Positions 53,589-60,824 of a DNA stretch of 60,824 nt are shown piece after piece. Source of the DNA: UBA935 sp031555615 (GTDB lineage Bacteria; Bacillota; Clostridia; Lachnospirales; Lachnospiraceae); the NCBI GenBank assembly GCA_031555615.1, contig JAVBUF010000001.1:1-60824 (forward strand), read 5' to 3'. The first letter of the stretch is position 1, and each line of letters opens with the position of its first letter. The translations under genes and the position numbers were made by a program. A model generated the notes under the pieces. The model saw only the letters and a list, made by a program, of their open reading frames with translations, searched no databases and had not been told where the DNA came from.

Positions 53589-53840
53589 TCTTCCTCCTGT
53601 GTTATGCAGGAGGCCTTCAAAATCTCCTGCCTATTTTTTCTTTGGATAATAAGCATAGATTTTGAAATGAATAAGAATTCATGATGAGCTATTGCTCAAA
53701 GAAGATTATTTGAATTATGCTTATAATGATGTTTGTTACCTTAAATGGTACTATATGGAACAGAAAAAAGCAAGACTATTCCTATGATTTTTAAATTTTT
53801 TCACCGTCAATTGTTGTGGCAAAGTTGTGGCAATTTACAC
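53589..53840. other. Intergenic region upstream of the GTPase-like gene
   Basis: No gene is convincing. A short stretch (about 53682-53787, plus strand) reads through without a stop as DELLLKEDYLNYAYNDVCYL and onward, and may be a remnant of a broken coding region. A strong stem-loop with T6 (53606-53639, listed separately) is found at the left end. Confidence 0.4.
53606..53639 (+). terminator. Terminator-like hairpin with no obvious upstream gene
   Basis: A 7-bp stem (GCAGGAG with CTCCTGC), an 11-base loop and a T6 run. It points rightwards, but the gene on its left runs the other way. It may be left over from a lost gene. Confidence 0.5.
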
Positions 53841-53868
53841 TTGACAAAAGCCGGCACAATGCTATAAT
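53841..53868 (+). promoter_or_regulatory. Strong sigma-A promoter of the GTPase-like gene
   Basis: TTGACA at 53841-53846 and TATAAT at 53863-53868, both perfect consensus hexamers, 16 bp apart, about 47 bp before the start codon. Confidence 0.85.
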
Positions 53869-53915
53869 GAAATTGTAACTTCGGAACAACTTTGGAACAA
53901 CAAGGAGGTAGAACT

Positions 53916-56135
53916 ATGGCCACAAAAGTAACTTGCACCCCCCCAAAAGGAAAAAAAGGATACACAATAAACTTCAGGCATCCAGTGGAAAAAGATAAAA
54001 GTGGTAAATATGGCTTAAAGGTTCATAGAGGCCTAAGTACAGCGGATGAAAAAAAAGCAAATATTTTAGTCGCACAACTGGAAAATATGATTGCTGATGA
54101 ATATTGGTGGAATCGTTCTAAGAGAAACGAAGCGTATAATCATTTCGATACCATAGTAGTAGATGCTTTCTTTGATCCCATGGATACTCTTCAGGATGAA
54201 TGTGCATTATTGGATAAAATAATGCTTCCCGGTAAAGCAGAAGGCTATAAAAGAGGCTTGCTTTTAGGGCCAAGCGGTGTTGGAAAAACTTCACTTCTCA
54301 GAATTATGGCCGGAACCGTAAAAGAAAAATTTCCCACAACATCAACAGGACGAACTACCACATGCAACATGGAGATCATAATGTCTGATGAAAGGGATTA
54401 TGAAATGGTAATCACTTTCATGTCACGCCATTTAGTCGAAATGTATGTTCAGGAATGCATCGAAGCTGCCATCGATGTCTGTATGCATACCGATGGGGAA
54501 CAATCTCGCCAGGCAATTTCAGAGAGTTTATTTATTCATCGGGATCTTGTCGTCCGCCTATCCTATTTGCTTGGAGATCTCACGCTAACTCCTGAAACGG
54601 GAAATGAGGATTTCGAAGACGATTTTGATGAAGATATTATAAATAATACAGAAAAAGAGGATACCATTTATAGCCAAGATTCAAATATGCTGCTTCAGAA
54701 AGTAAATTACTTTATTGATGAACTAATAAAAATATGTGACACTTTGAAATCAGGCGATGTTGACGTTGAAGATGAAAGTTTTAACCCCGAAGATAATATA
54801 CCGATTTTAGCCCTCCGCGATGAAATGGTCAATGAAATTGCAAAAAGATTTGACTTGCTGACAAATGGAGAGAGACTAAATTCTAAAGGTAAATGGGTAA
54901 ATGCATGGTACTTTAAGACCTCTGACAGAAAAGAATTTTTAAAAATGGCAAAATTATTTTCCAGTAATTCAAAAGGATCATGGGGGGGATTATTGACGCC
55001 CATAGTAAAAACAATGCGCGTTAAGGGGGATTTTAGACCAGCCGCCATGGATCAGTCACCTAAAATTGTATTATTTGACGGTCTTGGTTTAGGCCATAAA
55101 ACGACAGCAACATCTCTGCCAAACAGAATTGTAGAATATTTCCGTTTATCCGATGCGATTATCTTAGTAGACAATGCCCAGGCGCCGGTACTGGATAACG
55201 TAAAAATGGCACTAAAAGCCGTTATTGAATATGGATATGCCAGCAAGATTTTGTTTGCCTTTACGCATGTTGATATGATGAAGGGAGACAATTTTCATAA
55301 GTTTGATGACAAAAGGCGTCATATTTTAGCCGCTTTAAATTCATATCTGCATGAAATGAAACGGCAAAATGAAGATACCTTTAGTGATGCAGAAGCTAAG
55401 TCAATTATAAACTCTTGTCATTTCTTCTCTGATTTGGATAAAGATGAGCCCAGCAAAATGACGCAACACTACACCCAGTCATTACTAAAACAAATAGAAA
55501 ACTTATACTCCGCAGGAATTACCATTGAAGATGTAATGCTTAAATACGATGCTATGACACTGTATTCTCATGTGCAGGCGGGAATTCGCAAATACAGAGA
55601 TATCTGGTCACAGATCATCGGCTATCCTGTTAAAACAGAAAAAACAACGCATTGGTCCCGCGTAAAAGCGTTAACAAGGCGTTTGGCTTATTTTGGTCAG
55701 GATCATTATCACAATGAATTAATGCCATTGGCGGATTTCAGACAAGAACTCAGTTCACAATTAAACTTGTTTTTGAACAAACCTTTAAAGATTATTCCGG
55801 AAGCAACAGCTGAAGACATTCGAGTAATGCTTATTAATGAGATAAAGAGTGATATCAATGCGCAATTAATTGATTTTGTTAAAAATCATATGTGGCAAGA
55901 TAGTTCACAAATGCAAAAATGGGAGGAAGCTTATCGAGAATCCGGAAGATATTCCACTTACTATAGAGCATCCAAAATTAATGAAATACTGGAATTGGCA
56001 GCTCCTCAGATTGATAACTTTGCATATAACATGACCGATATACAAAAAGATTATATTATGGAATTTATTGCGATAGTTGAGAGCACACTTAAAAAAAATA
56101 ACTGCAGTTTGGAAAAATTTAATTACTTGACGTAA
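53916..56135 (+). CDS. Unrecognised GTPase-like P-loop protein with an integrase arm-like N terminus
   Basis: A 739-residue protein that I do not recognise as a family. Residues 1-60 (GYTINFRHPVEKDKSGKYGL and on) look like the Arm-type DNA-binding domain at the start of tyrosine integrases. A Walker A/G1 motif GPSGVGKTS lies at 118-126. A DGLGLGH stretch at 388 looks like G3 (DxxG) and FTHVDMMKG at 449 like G4 (NKxD with changes). Between them lies an acidic insert (DFEDDFDEDI). The rest is helical. Together this suggests a large, dynamin-like or signalling GTPase, but ATP use is possible. ATG 53916 has AAGGAGGT 6 bases away; codons before it are the ribosome site. Base composition is AT-rich relative to the core. 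Possible roles are phage defence or mobile-element function (inference). Confidence 0.7.
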   Translation: MATKVTCTPPKGKKGYTINFRHPVEKDKSGKYGLKVHRGLSTADEKKANILVAQLENMIADEYWWNRSKRNEAYNHFDTIVVDAFFDPMDTLQDECALLDKIMLPGKAEGYKRGLLLGPSGVGKTSLLRIMAGTVKEKFPTTSTGRTTTCNMEIIMSDERDYEMVITFMSRHLVEMYVQECIEAAIDVCMHTDGEQSRQAISESLFIHRDLVVRLSYLLGDLTLTPETGNEDFEDDFDEDIINNTEKEDTIYSQDSNMLLQKVNYFIDELIKICDTLKSGDVDVEDESFNPEDNIPILALRDEMVNEIAKRFDLLTNGERLNSKGKWVNAWYFKTSDRKEFLKMAKLFSSNSKGSWGGLLTPIVKTMRVKGDFRPAAMDQSPKIVLFDGLGLGHKTTATSLPNRIVEYFRLSDAIILVDNAQAPVLDNVKMALKAVIEYGYASKILFAFTHVDMMKGDNFHKFDDKRRHILAALNSYLHEMKRQNEDTFSDAEAKSIINSCHFFSDLDKDEPSKMTQHYTQSLLKQIENLYSAGITIEDVMLKYDAMTLYSHVQAGIRKYRDIWSQIIGYPVKTEKTTHWSRVKALTRRLAYFGQDHYHNELMPLADFRQELSSQLNLFLNKPLKIIPEATAEDIRVMLINEIKSDINAQLIDFVKNHMWQDSSQMQKWEEAYRESGRYSTYYRASKINEILELAAPQIDNFAYNMTDIQKDYIMEFIAIVESTLKKNNCSLEKFNYLT

Positions 56136-56161
56136 ACATACTCACAAGGTACCAACTTAAC

Positions 56162-56203
56162 TCTTACGCAAGGACCGGCATGATAACTTGCCCTTGCGTA
56201 AGA
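56162..56203. terminator. 12-bp perfect inverted repeat after the GTPase-like gene
   Basis: TCTTACGCAAGG (56162-56173) pairs exactly with CCTTGCGTAAGA (56192-56203), with an 18-base loop and no T run. It lies between two convergent genes and may be a terminator or an inverted repeat of a past insertion. Confidence 0.55.
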
Positions 56204-56231
56204 ATTATACTTATGCTAAATAGCCTTTCGT

Positions 56232-57170
56232 TTAAATCACTGATTTGAAATAATCAATAGTTTTTTTCAGCCCTTCCTCCAGGCACACCGTGGGCTCCCA
56301 ATCCAGTTCCGCCTTGGCAACTTCAATAACCGGCTGGCGCTGCATGGGGTCATCCTGCGGCAACGGCTGATAGACGATTTGCGAGTGGCTTCCGGTCAGC
56401 TGAATAACTTTCTGAGCCAGTTCCAACATCGTGAATTCATCCGGATTACCCAGATTCACCGGTCCGGTAAAACCATCCCGGCTATTCATCATCCGGATCA
56501 TGCCTTCAATCAAATCATCCACATAGCAAAAGCTTCTGGTTTGTTTGCCGTCGCCATAGATGGTAATATCCTTATTTTGCAGAGCTTGTACGATAAAATT
56601 AGAGACCACCCGGCCATCATTCTTATGCATCCGGGGACCATAGGTATTGAAAATCCTGATGACCTTAATATCCACATGATGCTGCCTGTGATAGTCAAAA
56701 AACAGTGTCTCTGCCATCCGTTTTCCTTCATCATAGCAGGAGCGCACCCCGATAGGATTCACACAACCGCGATAGGTCTCCGGCTGGGGATGGATCTCCG
56801 GGTCTCCATAGACTTCGCTGGTGCTGGCCTGTAAAATCCGGGCACGGACACGCTTGGCAAGCCCTAAGGTATGTAATGCGCCATCGACACTGGTCTTTCC
56901 TGTCTTGATGGGGTCATATTGATAGTGTATCGGACTGGCCGGACAAGCCAGATTGTATATCTGGTCTACTTCCGCATACACCGGCATGGTAACATCGTGG
57001 CGGACAAACTCAAAGTATGGATCCTTTATCAGATGTCTGATATTTTCTTTATTACCGGTAAATAAGTTGTCCATGCAGATTACGTCATGGCCTTGCTCCA
57101 ATAGCCTCTCACATAAATGCGATCCGAGAAAGCCAGCACCACCGGTAACCAAAATCTTCTTTCGTTCCAT
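56232..57170 (-). CDS. UDP-glucuronate decarboxylase (UDP-xylose synthase, UXS)
   Basis: An extended short-chain dehydrogenase of 312 residues. It has the NAD motif VTGGAGFLGSHL, the Ser/Thr region ASTSEVYGDP, the catalytic pair in SCYDEGKR (Tyr-x3-Lys) and the UXS-type stretches NLACPASPIHYQYDP and RVVSNFIVQALQNKDITIYG (given as regions). UXS oxidises and decarboxylates UDP-glucuronate to UDP-xylose. GGAG precedes the ATG. It follows the kinase-nucleotidyltransferase fusion gene by 17 bp, so the two probably act in one pathway. Confidence 0.87.
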   Translation of the reverse strand: MERKKILVTGGAGFLGSHLCERLLEQGHDVICMDNLFTGNKENIRHLIKDPYFEFVRHDVTMPVYAEVDQIYNLACPASPIHYQYDPIKTGKTSVDGALHTLGLAKRVRARILQASTSEVYGDPEIHPQPETYRGCVNPIGVRSCYDEGKRMAETLFFDYHRQHHVDIKVIRIFNTYGPRMHKNDGRVVSNFIVQALQNKDITIYGDGKQTRSFCYVDDLIEGMIRMMNSRDGFTGPVNLGNPDEFTMLELAQKVIQLTGSHSQIVYQPLPQDDPMQRQPVIEVAKAELDWEPTVCLEEGLKKTIDYFKSVI

Positions 57171-57187
57171 TTATTTCTCCTTTTCAT

Positions 57188-59131
57188 CTATCTGCCAAAC
57201 TCTGACACTGTTTTCCGGTAAGCCGATGCATTCCCAATATCATAGGACTTACCATCCGGTACAAAAGCCATCATTCCCTTATTATGACGTACGTAGTCAA
57301 GGGCATCAGTAAGTTCCACCTCCCCTTGGGAATTAACTACCTTGTGACTTACCGCATACGCTAACCGACTGTATACATCCTTGGTAATGACATAGGCTCC
57401 GAAGGCCGCAAAATAATTATCCGGTCTTTTTCTCGATGAAACAGCCAGAAAATCTCTAGCTTTCTCACAATCAGGTTTTTCGGCGATAGCTGTAAGCTTC
57501 AATACCGTCTCATCTTTGTTTTCCCAAACCCCGCCAAAAATACCATAATTACTCACTTCCTCCAGATCGACGTTATGTACGGCAACCATTGCCTGACCGT
57601 ACTGTTCATAAGCATTCAAAAGCTGCTTGGTACATGGTAAATTTGTATTACTGTGATAAATCGTATCACCCAGCAGCAGAAGCACCGGCTCACCGGCGGC
57701 AAAGTTTCGGGACTGGTATACAGCATGTCCAAAACCCTTTTGCTCTTCCTGATAAACAAAGCGCAACTTTTTCCCGATACGCCTGATCTTATCTTCATAT
57801 TCCTTCATTTGTTTGGAAAGTTTCTCATAATGCTGAGCCTGTAATGGTTTCATGAAAAAATCTTCATAATAGGTTTTTTCTTCCTTATTTAATATTAAAC
57901 AAATCTCTTCGATCTCTATCTTATCCAGCTCCTCCAAAAGCACCAGGATAGCCGGTTTCACTAAACCATCTTGATCAATTACCGGGCAAAACTCTTTCTT
58001 CACACCTCTGGTCTCCGGATACAGCCTTGTCCCAAAACCAGCTACCGGAATAACGGCCTTGCGAACTGAAGTATTGGGTTTCAAGGTTAATGAATATGCC
58101 GTCATTCCCAGTTCATTCTGCAGATAATCCATTAGTTGCTGCTGTGTTTTCCTATCTTTCGCAAGAAACTGCACCGTTCCATCCCCCTGAGAACCCACAC
58201 CCTTGGCTCCGTAAGTCAGGCGCTTCACGTTCTCGTCCGCCAGGACACGGTGAAGTGCCGGGGCCGTCAGTTCTTGGGGACACATAGGAGCTACTTTTTC
58301 ATCAAAAAGCTTCTGGGCTTCGATCATCAATGCACCTAATTTTTCTACTTCTCCATGAGATATATAAGCAATGGCGCGGCTTGTTATAATCTGATTATCA
58401 CTGCCTAACGCTTCATGCAGTGCCTCTTCCATTTCATCACGGGCAAAAGGATAGGCGCGGTTCAAATCCGCCAGAATCTTTACGGTATCCTTACCTGCCA
58501 TTAAATCTGCAAAAACATAGTAAAGAGGTTTGCGTACCGTGATCCGTTCCACATCTAGTTCATTGCCGTCAAAAGTCATGGATACCGGATTGATACCAAA
58601 AGCACATGCCTGATCCAGCCTTCCGCACCGGGAGGGCGTCCGCTGCTCACCCCAATAGGCGATGTTCATTACGCCTAAAGTATTCATGTGTAAGTCGTAC
58701 AACTGGTTAAATGCCCGGGCAACCATAACGCAGATAGCTGCCGAGGAGGAGAGACCGCTTTTCATGGGAAGGGTCATCTCTGTAATCTCCAGATGAATAC
58801 CGCCTACATGGTACCATTCGCATATATAGGAAGCTACTCCTGCTACATAAGAAAAAAATCCACCTTCTCTTGCGGCTGCTCGAAGCTTACCCATGTCCAT
58901 CTCACAGATAAAGGAAGAAGATTGATATTCTGAAAGATTACTGGTCACAGAAAATCGTTCGCTCTTTTGGGCGGTTCCATAAATACCCTGTTCAATCCCT
59001 GTTACGATGGCGCAACCGGAAACGATATCGGCATTCATACTTTTGTTAAGTCCGGCCCAGTCGCTGTGCTCACCGAAAAGACAGAGGCGGCCGGGGACGA
59101 ATAAATTGATTTGATTTTGGGATGTTGTCAT
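57188..59131 (-). CDS. Bifunctional sugar-1-kinase (GHMP) and UTP-sugar-1-P uridylyltransferase fusion
   Basis: A 647-residue protein. The N-terminal 350 residues are a GHMP kinase: PGRLCLFGEHSDWAG (substrate motif, 13-27), TLPMKSGLSSSAAI (ATP loop, near 125) and YGAKGVGSQGDGTVQF (motif 3). The C-terminal part starts near 362 with KAVIPVAGFGTRLYPET, like GalU, and has a KKEFCPVID motif, for uridylyl transfer. The two activities in one chain would turn a free sugar into its UDP form. The sugar is not known; because UXS lies next door, glucuronic acid (giving UDP-GlcA) is an attractive guess, with arabinose or galactose as alternatives. GGAG precedes the ATG. Confidence 0.82.
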   Translation of the reverse strand: MTTSQNQINLFVPGRLCLFGEHSDWAGLNKSMNADIVSGCAIVTGIEQGIYGTAQKSERFSVTSNLSEYQSSSFICEMDMGKLRAAAREGGFFSYVAGVASYICEWYHVGGIHLEITEMTLPMKSGLSSSAAICVMVARAFNQLYDLHMNTLGVMNIAYWGEQRTPSRCGRLDQACAFGINPVSMTFDGNELDVERITVRKPLYYVFADLMAGKDTVKILADLNRAYPFARDEMEEALHEALGSDNQIITSRAIAYISHGEVEKLGALMIEAQKLFDEKVAPMCPQELTAPALHRVLADENVKRLTYGAKGVGSQGDGTVQFLAKDRKTQQQLMDYLQNELGMTAYSLTLKPNTSVRKAVIPVAGFGTRLYPETRGVKKEFCPVIDQDGLVKPAILVLLEELDKIEIEEICLILNKEEKTYYEDFFMKPLQAQHYEKLSKQMKEYEDKIRRIGKKLRFVYQEEQKGFGHAVYQSRNFAAGEPVLLLLGDTIYHSNTNLPCTKQLLNAYEQYGQAMVAVHNVDLEEVSNYGIFGGVWENKDETVLKLTAIAEKPDCEKARDFLAVSSRKRPDNYFAAFGAYVITKDVYSRLAYAVSHKVVNSQGEVELTDALDYVRHNKGMMAFVPDGKSYDIGNASAYRKTVSEFGR

Positions 59132-59354
59132 AATTTCTCCAAATAATTTTTATTACTAACCCGTAATTATATTCTCACCGGCAGTTTTTTCACTAATAGA
59201 TGTTCGTTATTTGCTCCTTTGGTATCATATAAGGATATAAAATAATATTTTCACTTTTTCTATTTTTTTTTATTTTTTACAAAATAGCTAGCTTCAATAC
59301 TTCCGGCAATAATAAAACGAATATTTTTATTAGACATTTTTTTAGCAAGTTCAA
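59132..59354. other. AT-rich intergenic region
   Basis: No gene or clear regulatory signal is seen. The base composition drops sharply from here to the end of the window, which marks the border of a transferred polysaccharide region. Confidence 0.6.
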
Positions 59355-59624
59355 TTAACAATCCAATATTTTACAAGGTTTTATATATCCTAAAAATAAT
59401 AGATTTATTTTTTCATCTTTAGGTATAAATAATCTTTTCTTCTTTAGTGTTTCATCATATATTCCAATATAATTAGGATGCGGTATATAATAACATTTTT
59501 CAATATTTTCTTTATATATTTTATCAGTAAAAATTTCTTTAAAATATAATTTAGTTTTGTTATACAATATTATAATTGAATCAGAATTTATACACGTTTT
59601 TTTAATAGAAGCAATGTTAATTTC
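59355..59624 (-). pseudogene. Fragment of a GT4-like glycosyltransferase
   Basis: The frame is open for about 90 codons without a proper start. It reads NSDSIIILYNKTKLYFKEIF, then YYIPHPNYIGIY and DEKINLLFLGYIKPCKIL, which look like the central part of family 4 glycosyltransferases, where a sequence like LFLGxIxPYKN begins the nucleotide-sugar domain. It stops directly after this point, and both N and C parts are missing. It is a broken gene. AT-rich. Confidence 0.65.
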
Positions 59625-59723
59625 TTATATTTATTATTATGATCAGATGCACTGTAATTATAATTTTACTTTTTTTATATATAAGAAAATAAATAAAAAA
59701 AATTTTGCACACTTTAATATAAG

Positions 59724-59891
59724 CTAAATATTTTTCGAATCAATATTCTCAAACCAGCCTAAATTGGCAATATTCATTTTTTCGCTCCAGTATTTTCTAT
59801 TAAATACTTCTTTTTCACATAAGGTTTTATATCCTAATTCAGTAATAATCGTATTTTTAATGTTTACATACTCATTTCCATTCGCACATCG
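59724..59891 (-). pseudogene. Coding remnant after the methyltransferase gene
   Basis: Directly after the methyltransferase stop and in the same frame, about 53 codons read TIITELGYKTLCEKEVFNRK and YWSEKMNIANLGWFENIDSK before a TAG. The text is protein-like but has no upstream start, so it may be the C-terminal end of a broken polysaccharide gene. Family is not identified. Confidence 0.4.
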
Positions 59892-60677
59892 TTATTTTCT
59901 GCACTCATGCTCCCCCTTTATTGCTTCTCCTATATATACCCTGTCTTTTTTTATTAATTTCATAATATTTATTTGCTTTTCACTAAGGTAATCGGATACT
60001 ATATATTCCTTTACTTTAAACCCATACCCTTCAAAACGCTCTACAACATCCATTCCATACAAACGAACATGATCCTCTTGACCATAATATTGTAATCTAT
60101 CTCTTTTACTCAATATTCCCTTATGCTCATATGTTTTTCTGTTTTCACAAATAGGCATAGAAAATAAAACTTTTCCCCCTACTTTTAGAGTTCTTCTTAT
60201 TTCCTGAAGTGCATTTTTCTCATCTTCAACATGCTCTAGAACATGATTTAGGATAATATAGTCAAAACTATTATTTTCAAATTTCATTTTTGTTATATCA
60301 ACTACTTCCTCTGCAACTCCGCATTGAATATCTCCCGTGGTATATTTCACCTCCATATTTTTTCTAATTTTTTTTTCAATACATGGTTCAGGCGCAATAT
60401 GTAAAATTGAGAACGCTCCTGTATATATATAAGTTTTATTTTCAATTACCCAGTCAATCCATCTAATTCTATCATTACTTTGACATATTGGGCATCTAAC
60501 ATGCTTTCGATAACCTCCTCCAATTATTTTTTGACTAACGAAAAGTTCCGTTTTAATTCCATAATTAAGGAAAAAATTAACATCATTTTTACATATTGAA
60601 CAAGTATATTTTTTAGAATAAACAGGTAATAATGCAAATGTTTTAAGTATTTCTTTTTTTAAAAATTTTATATTCAT
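59892..60677 (-). CDS. SAM-dependent methyltransferase with an N-terminal zinc ribbon
   Basis: A 261-residue protein. Four Cys in CSIC (about 25-28) and CPIC (about 62-65) form a likely zinc ribbon. A class I (Methyltransf_11) domain follows, with LHIAPEPCIEKK in place of the usual Gly-rich loop, YTTGDIQ, and DYIILNHVLEHVEDEKNAL. This type is common in exopolysaccharide or capsule clusters, where it methylates sugars or lipid-linked intermediates. The substrate is unknown. No clear ribosome site is seen before the ATG. The AT-rich composition matches the glycosyltransferase remnant next to it. Positions 60678-60824 hold no gene that I can see. Confidence 0.78.
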   Translation of the reverse strand: MNIKFLKKEILKTFALLPVYSKKYTCSICKNDVNFFLNYGIKTELFVSQKIIGGGYRKHVRCPICQSNDRIRWIDWVIENKTYIYTGAFSILHIAPEPCIEKKIRKNMEVKYTTGDIQCGVAEEVVDITKMKFENNSFDYIILNHVLEHVEDEKNALQEIRRTLKVGGKVLFSMPICENRKTYEHKGILSKRDRLQYYGQEDHVRLYGMDVVERFEGYGFKVKEYIVSDYLSEKQINIMKLIKKDRVYIGEAIKGEHECRK

Positions 60678-60824
60678 ATTAAGCTTGTATGATGTTTATA
60701 GGTACAAAACACCATAACTTCCTTTCTTTTTAATATCGTGGTTATAATACATTCAGATACTGTGGACTTTTAATTTTTATCCTGTAGCTTGACTACTTAA
60801 CTGGAGTGTATTGCCGCTACTTTT

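Noticed and set aside
1..60824. tRNA, rRNA, riboswitch, CRISPR array and complete insertion sequence
   Set aside because: None could be recognised by eye; gaps between genes are short and mostly explained by promoters and terminators. A covariance-model search would be decisive.

Overview
The window looks like the chromosome of a low-to-mid GC, Gram-positive anaerobe of class Clostridia, most likely family Lachnospiraceae. Support for this: AGGAGG-type ribosome binding sites on nearly every gene, the hrcA-grpE-dnaK-dnaJ order behind a perfect CIRCE operator, a DUF6465-type protein with an Ala/Lys-rich N terminus, a degenerate HPr-like protein, and carbohydrate loci (beta-mannan oligosaccharides, beta-1,4-galactan) typical of gut or plant-fibre degraders. 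The species cannot be read from the sequence. No rRNA, tRNA, CRISPR array or intact insertion sequence was seen.

Layout. 1-4.8 kb: housekeeping RNA and protein modification (5' end of mtaB, a degenerate HPr, thiI, cysteine desulfurase, rsmE, prmA). 4.9-7.4 kb: two convergent secreted proteins (DUF3048 lipoprotein; LysM-DUF3089 hydrolase). 7.5-26.6 kb: a nonribosomal peptide synthetase (NRPS) cluster. 26.8-36.3 kb: aldo/keto reductase, heat-shock operon, a DUF6465 protein, undecaprenyl-diphosphatase, a patatin-like protein and an aminotransferase. 36.4-46.7 kb: a beta-mannooligosaccharide locus (AraC regulator, ABC importer, 2-epimerase, two GH130 phosphorylases, a GH1-ManA fusion). 46.8-56.2 kb: an accessory stretch with a 5'-truncated gene, a surface endo-galactanase, a MazF-like toxin with a long tail, an Rpn-type nuclease and an unrecognised GTPase-like protein. 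56.2-60.8 kb: nucleotide-sugar genes (UDP-glucuronate decarboxylase; GHMP kinase-nucleotidyltransferase fusion), then very AT-rich sequence with broken glycosyltransferase-like pieces and a methyltransferase.

The NRPS cluster is the most interesting part. A lone adenylation (A) gene is followed by a LytTR/GHKL two-component system on the opposite strand and then by one long, tightly coupled operon: phosphopantetheinyl transferase, NRPS1 (A-T-C-T), NRPS2 (C-A-T-C-A-T-reductase), a DUF697-like membrane protein, an SPFH/band 7 protein, a small membrane protein, an SPL-like radical SAM enzyme and an ABC exporter. NRPS1 has a C-T module with no A domain, and the lone A gene supplies exactly the missing one, so a four-module line with one module charged in trans is the simplest reading. 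The first A domain lacks the Asp that normally holds the substrate amino group, and the last domain is an NAD(P)H thioester reductase. I therefore infer an N-capped peptide released as an aldehyde, alcohol or cyclic imine, perhaps modified by the radical SAM enzyme and built at a membrane scaffold. The product is unknown.

In the mannan locus, imported beta-1,4-mannobiose would be epimerised to mannosyl-glucose and split by phosphorolysis to Man-1-P and glucose. The ManA half of the fusion would bring mannose-6-P into glycolysis and the GH1 half would remove beta-linked hexoses.
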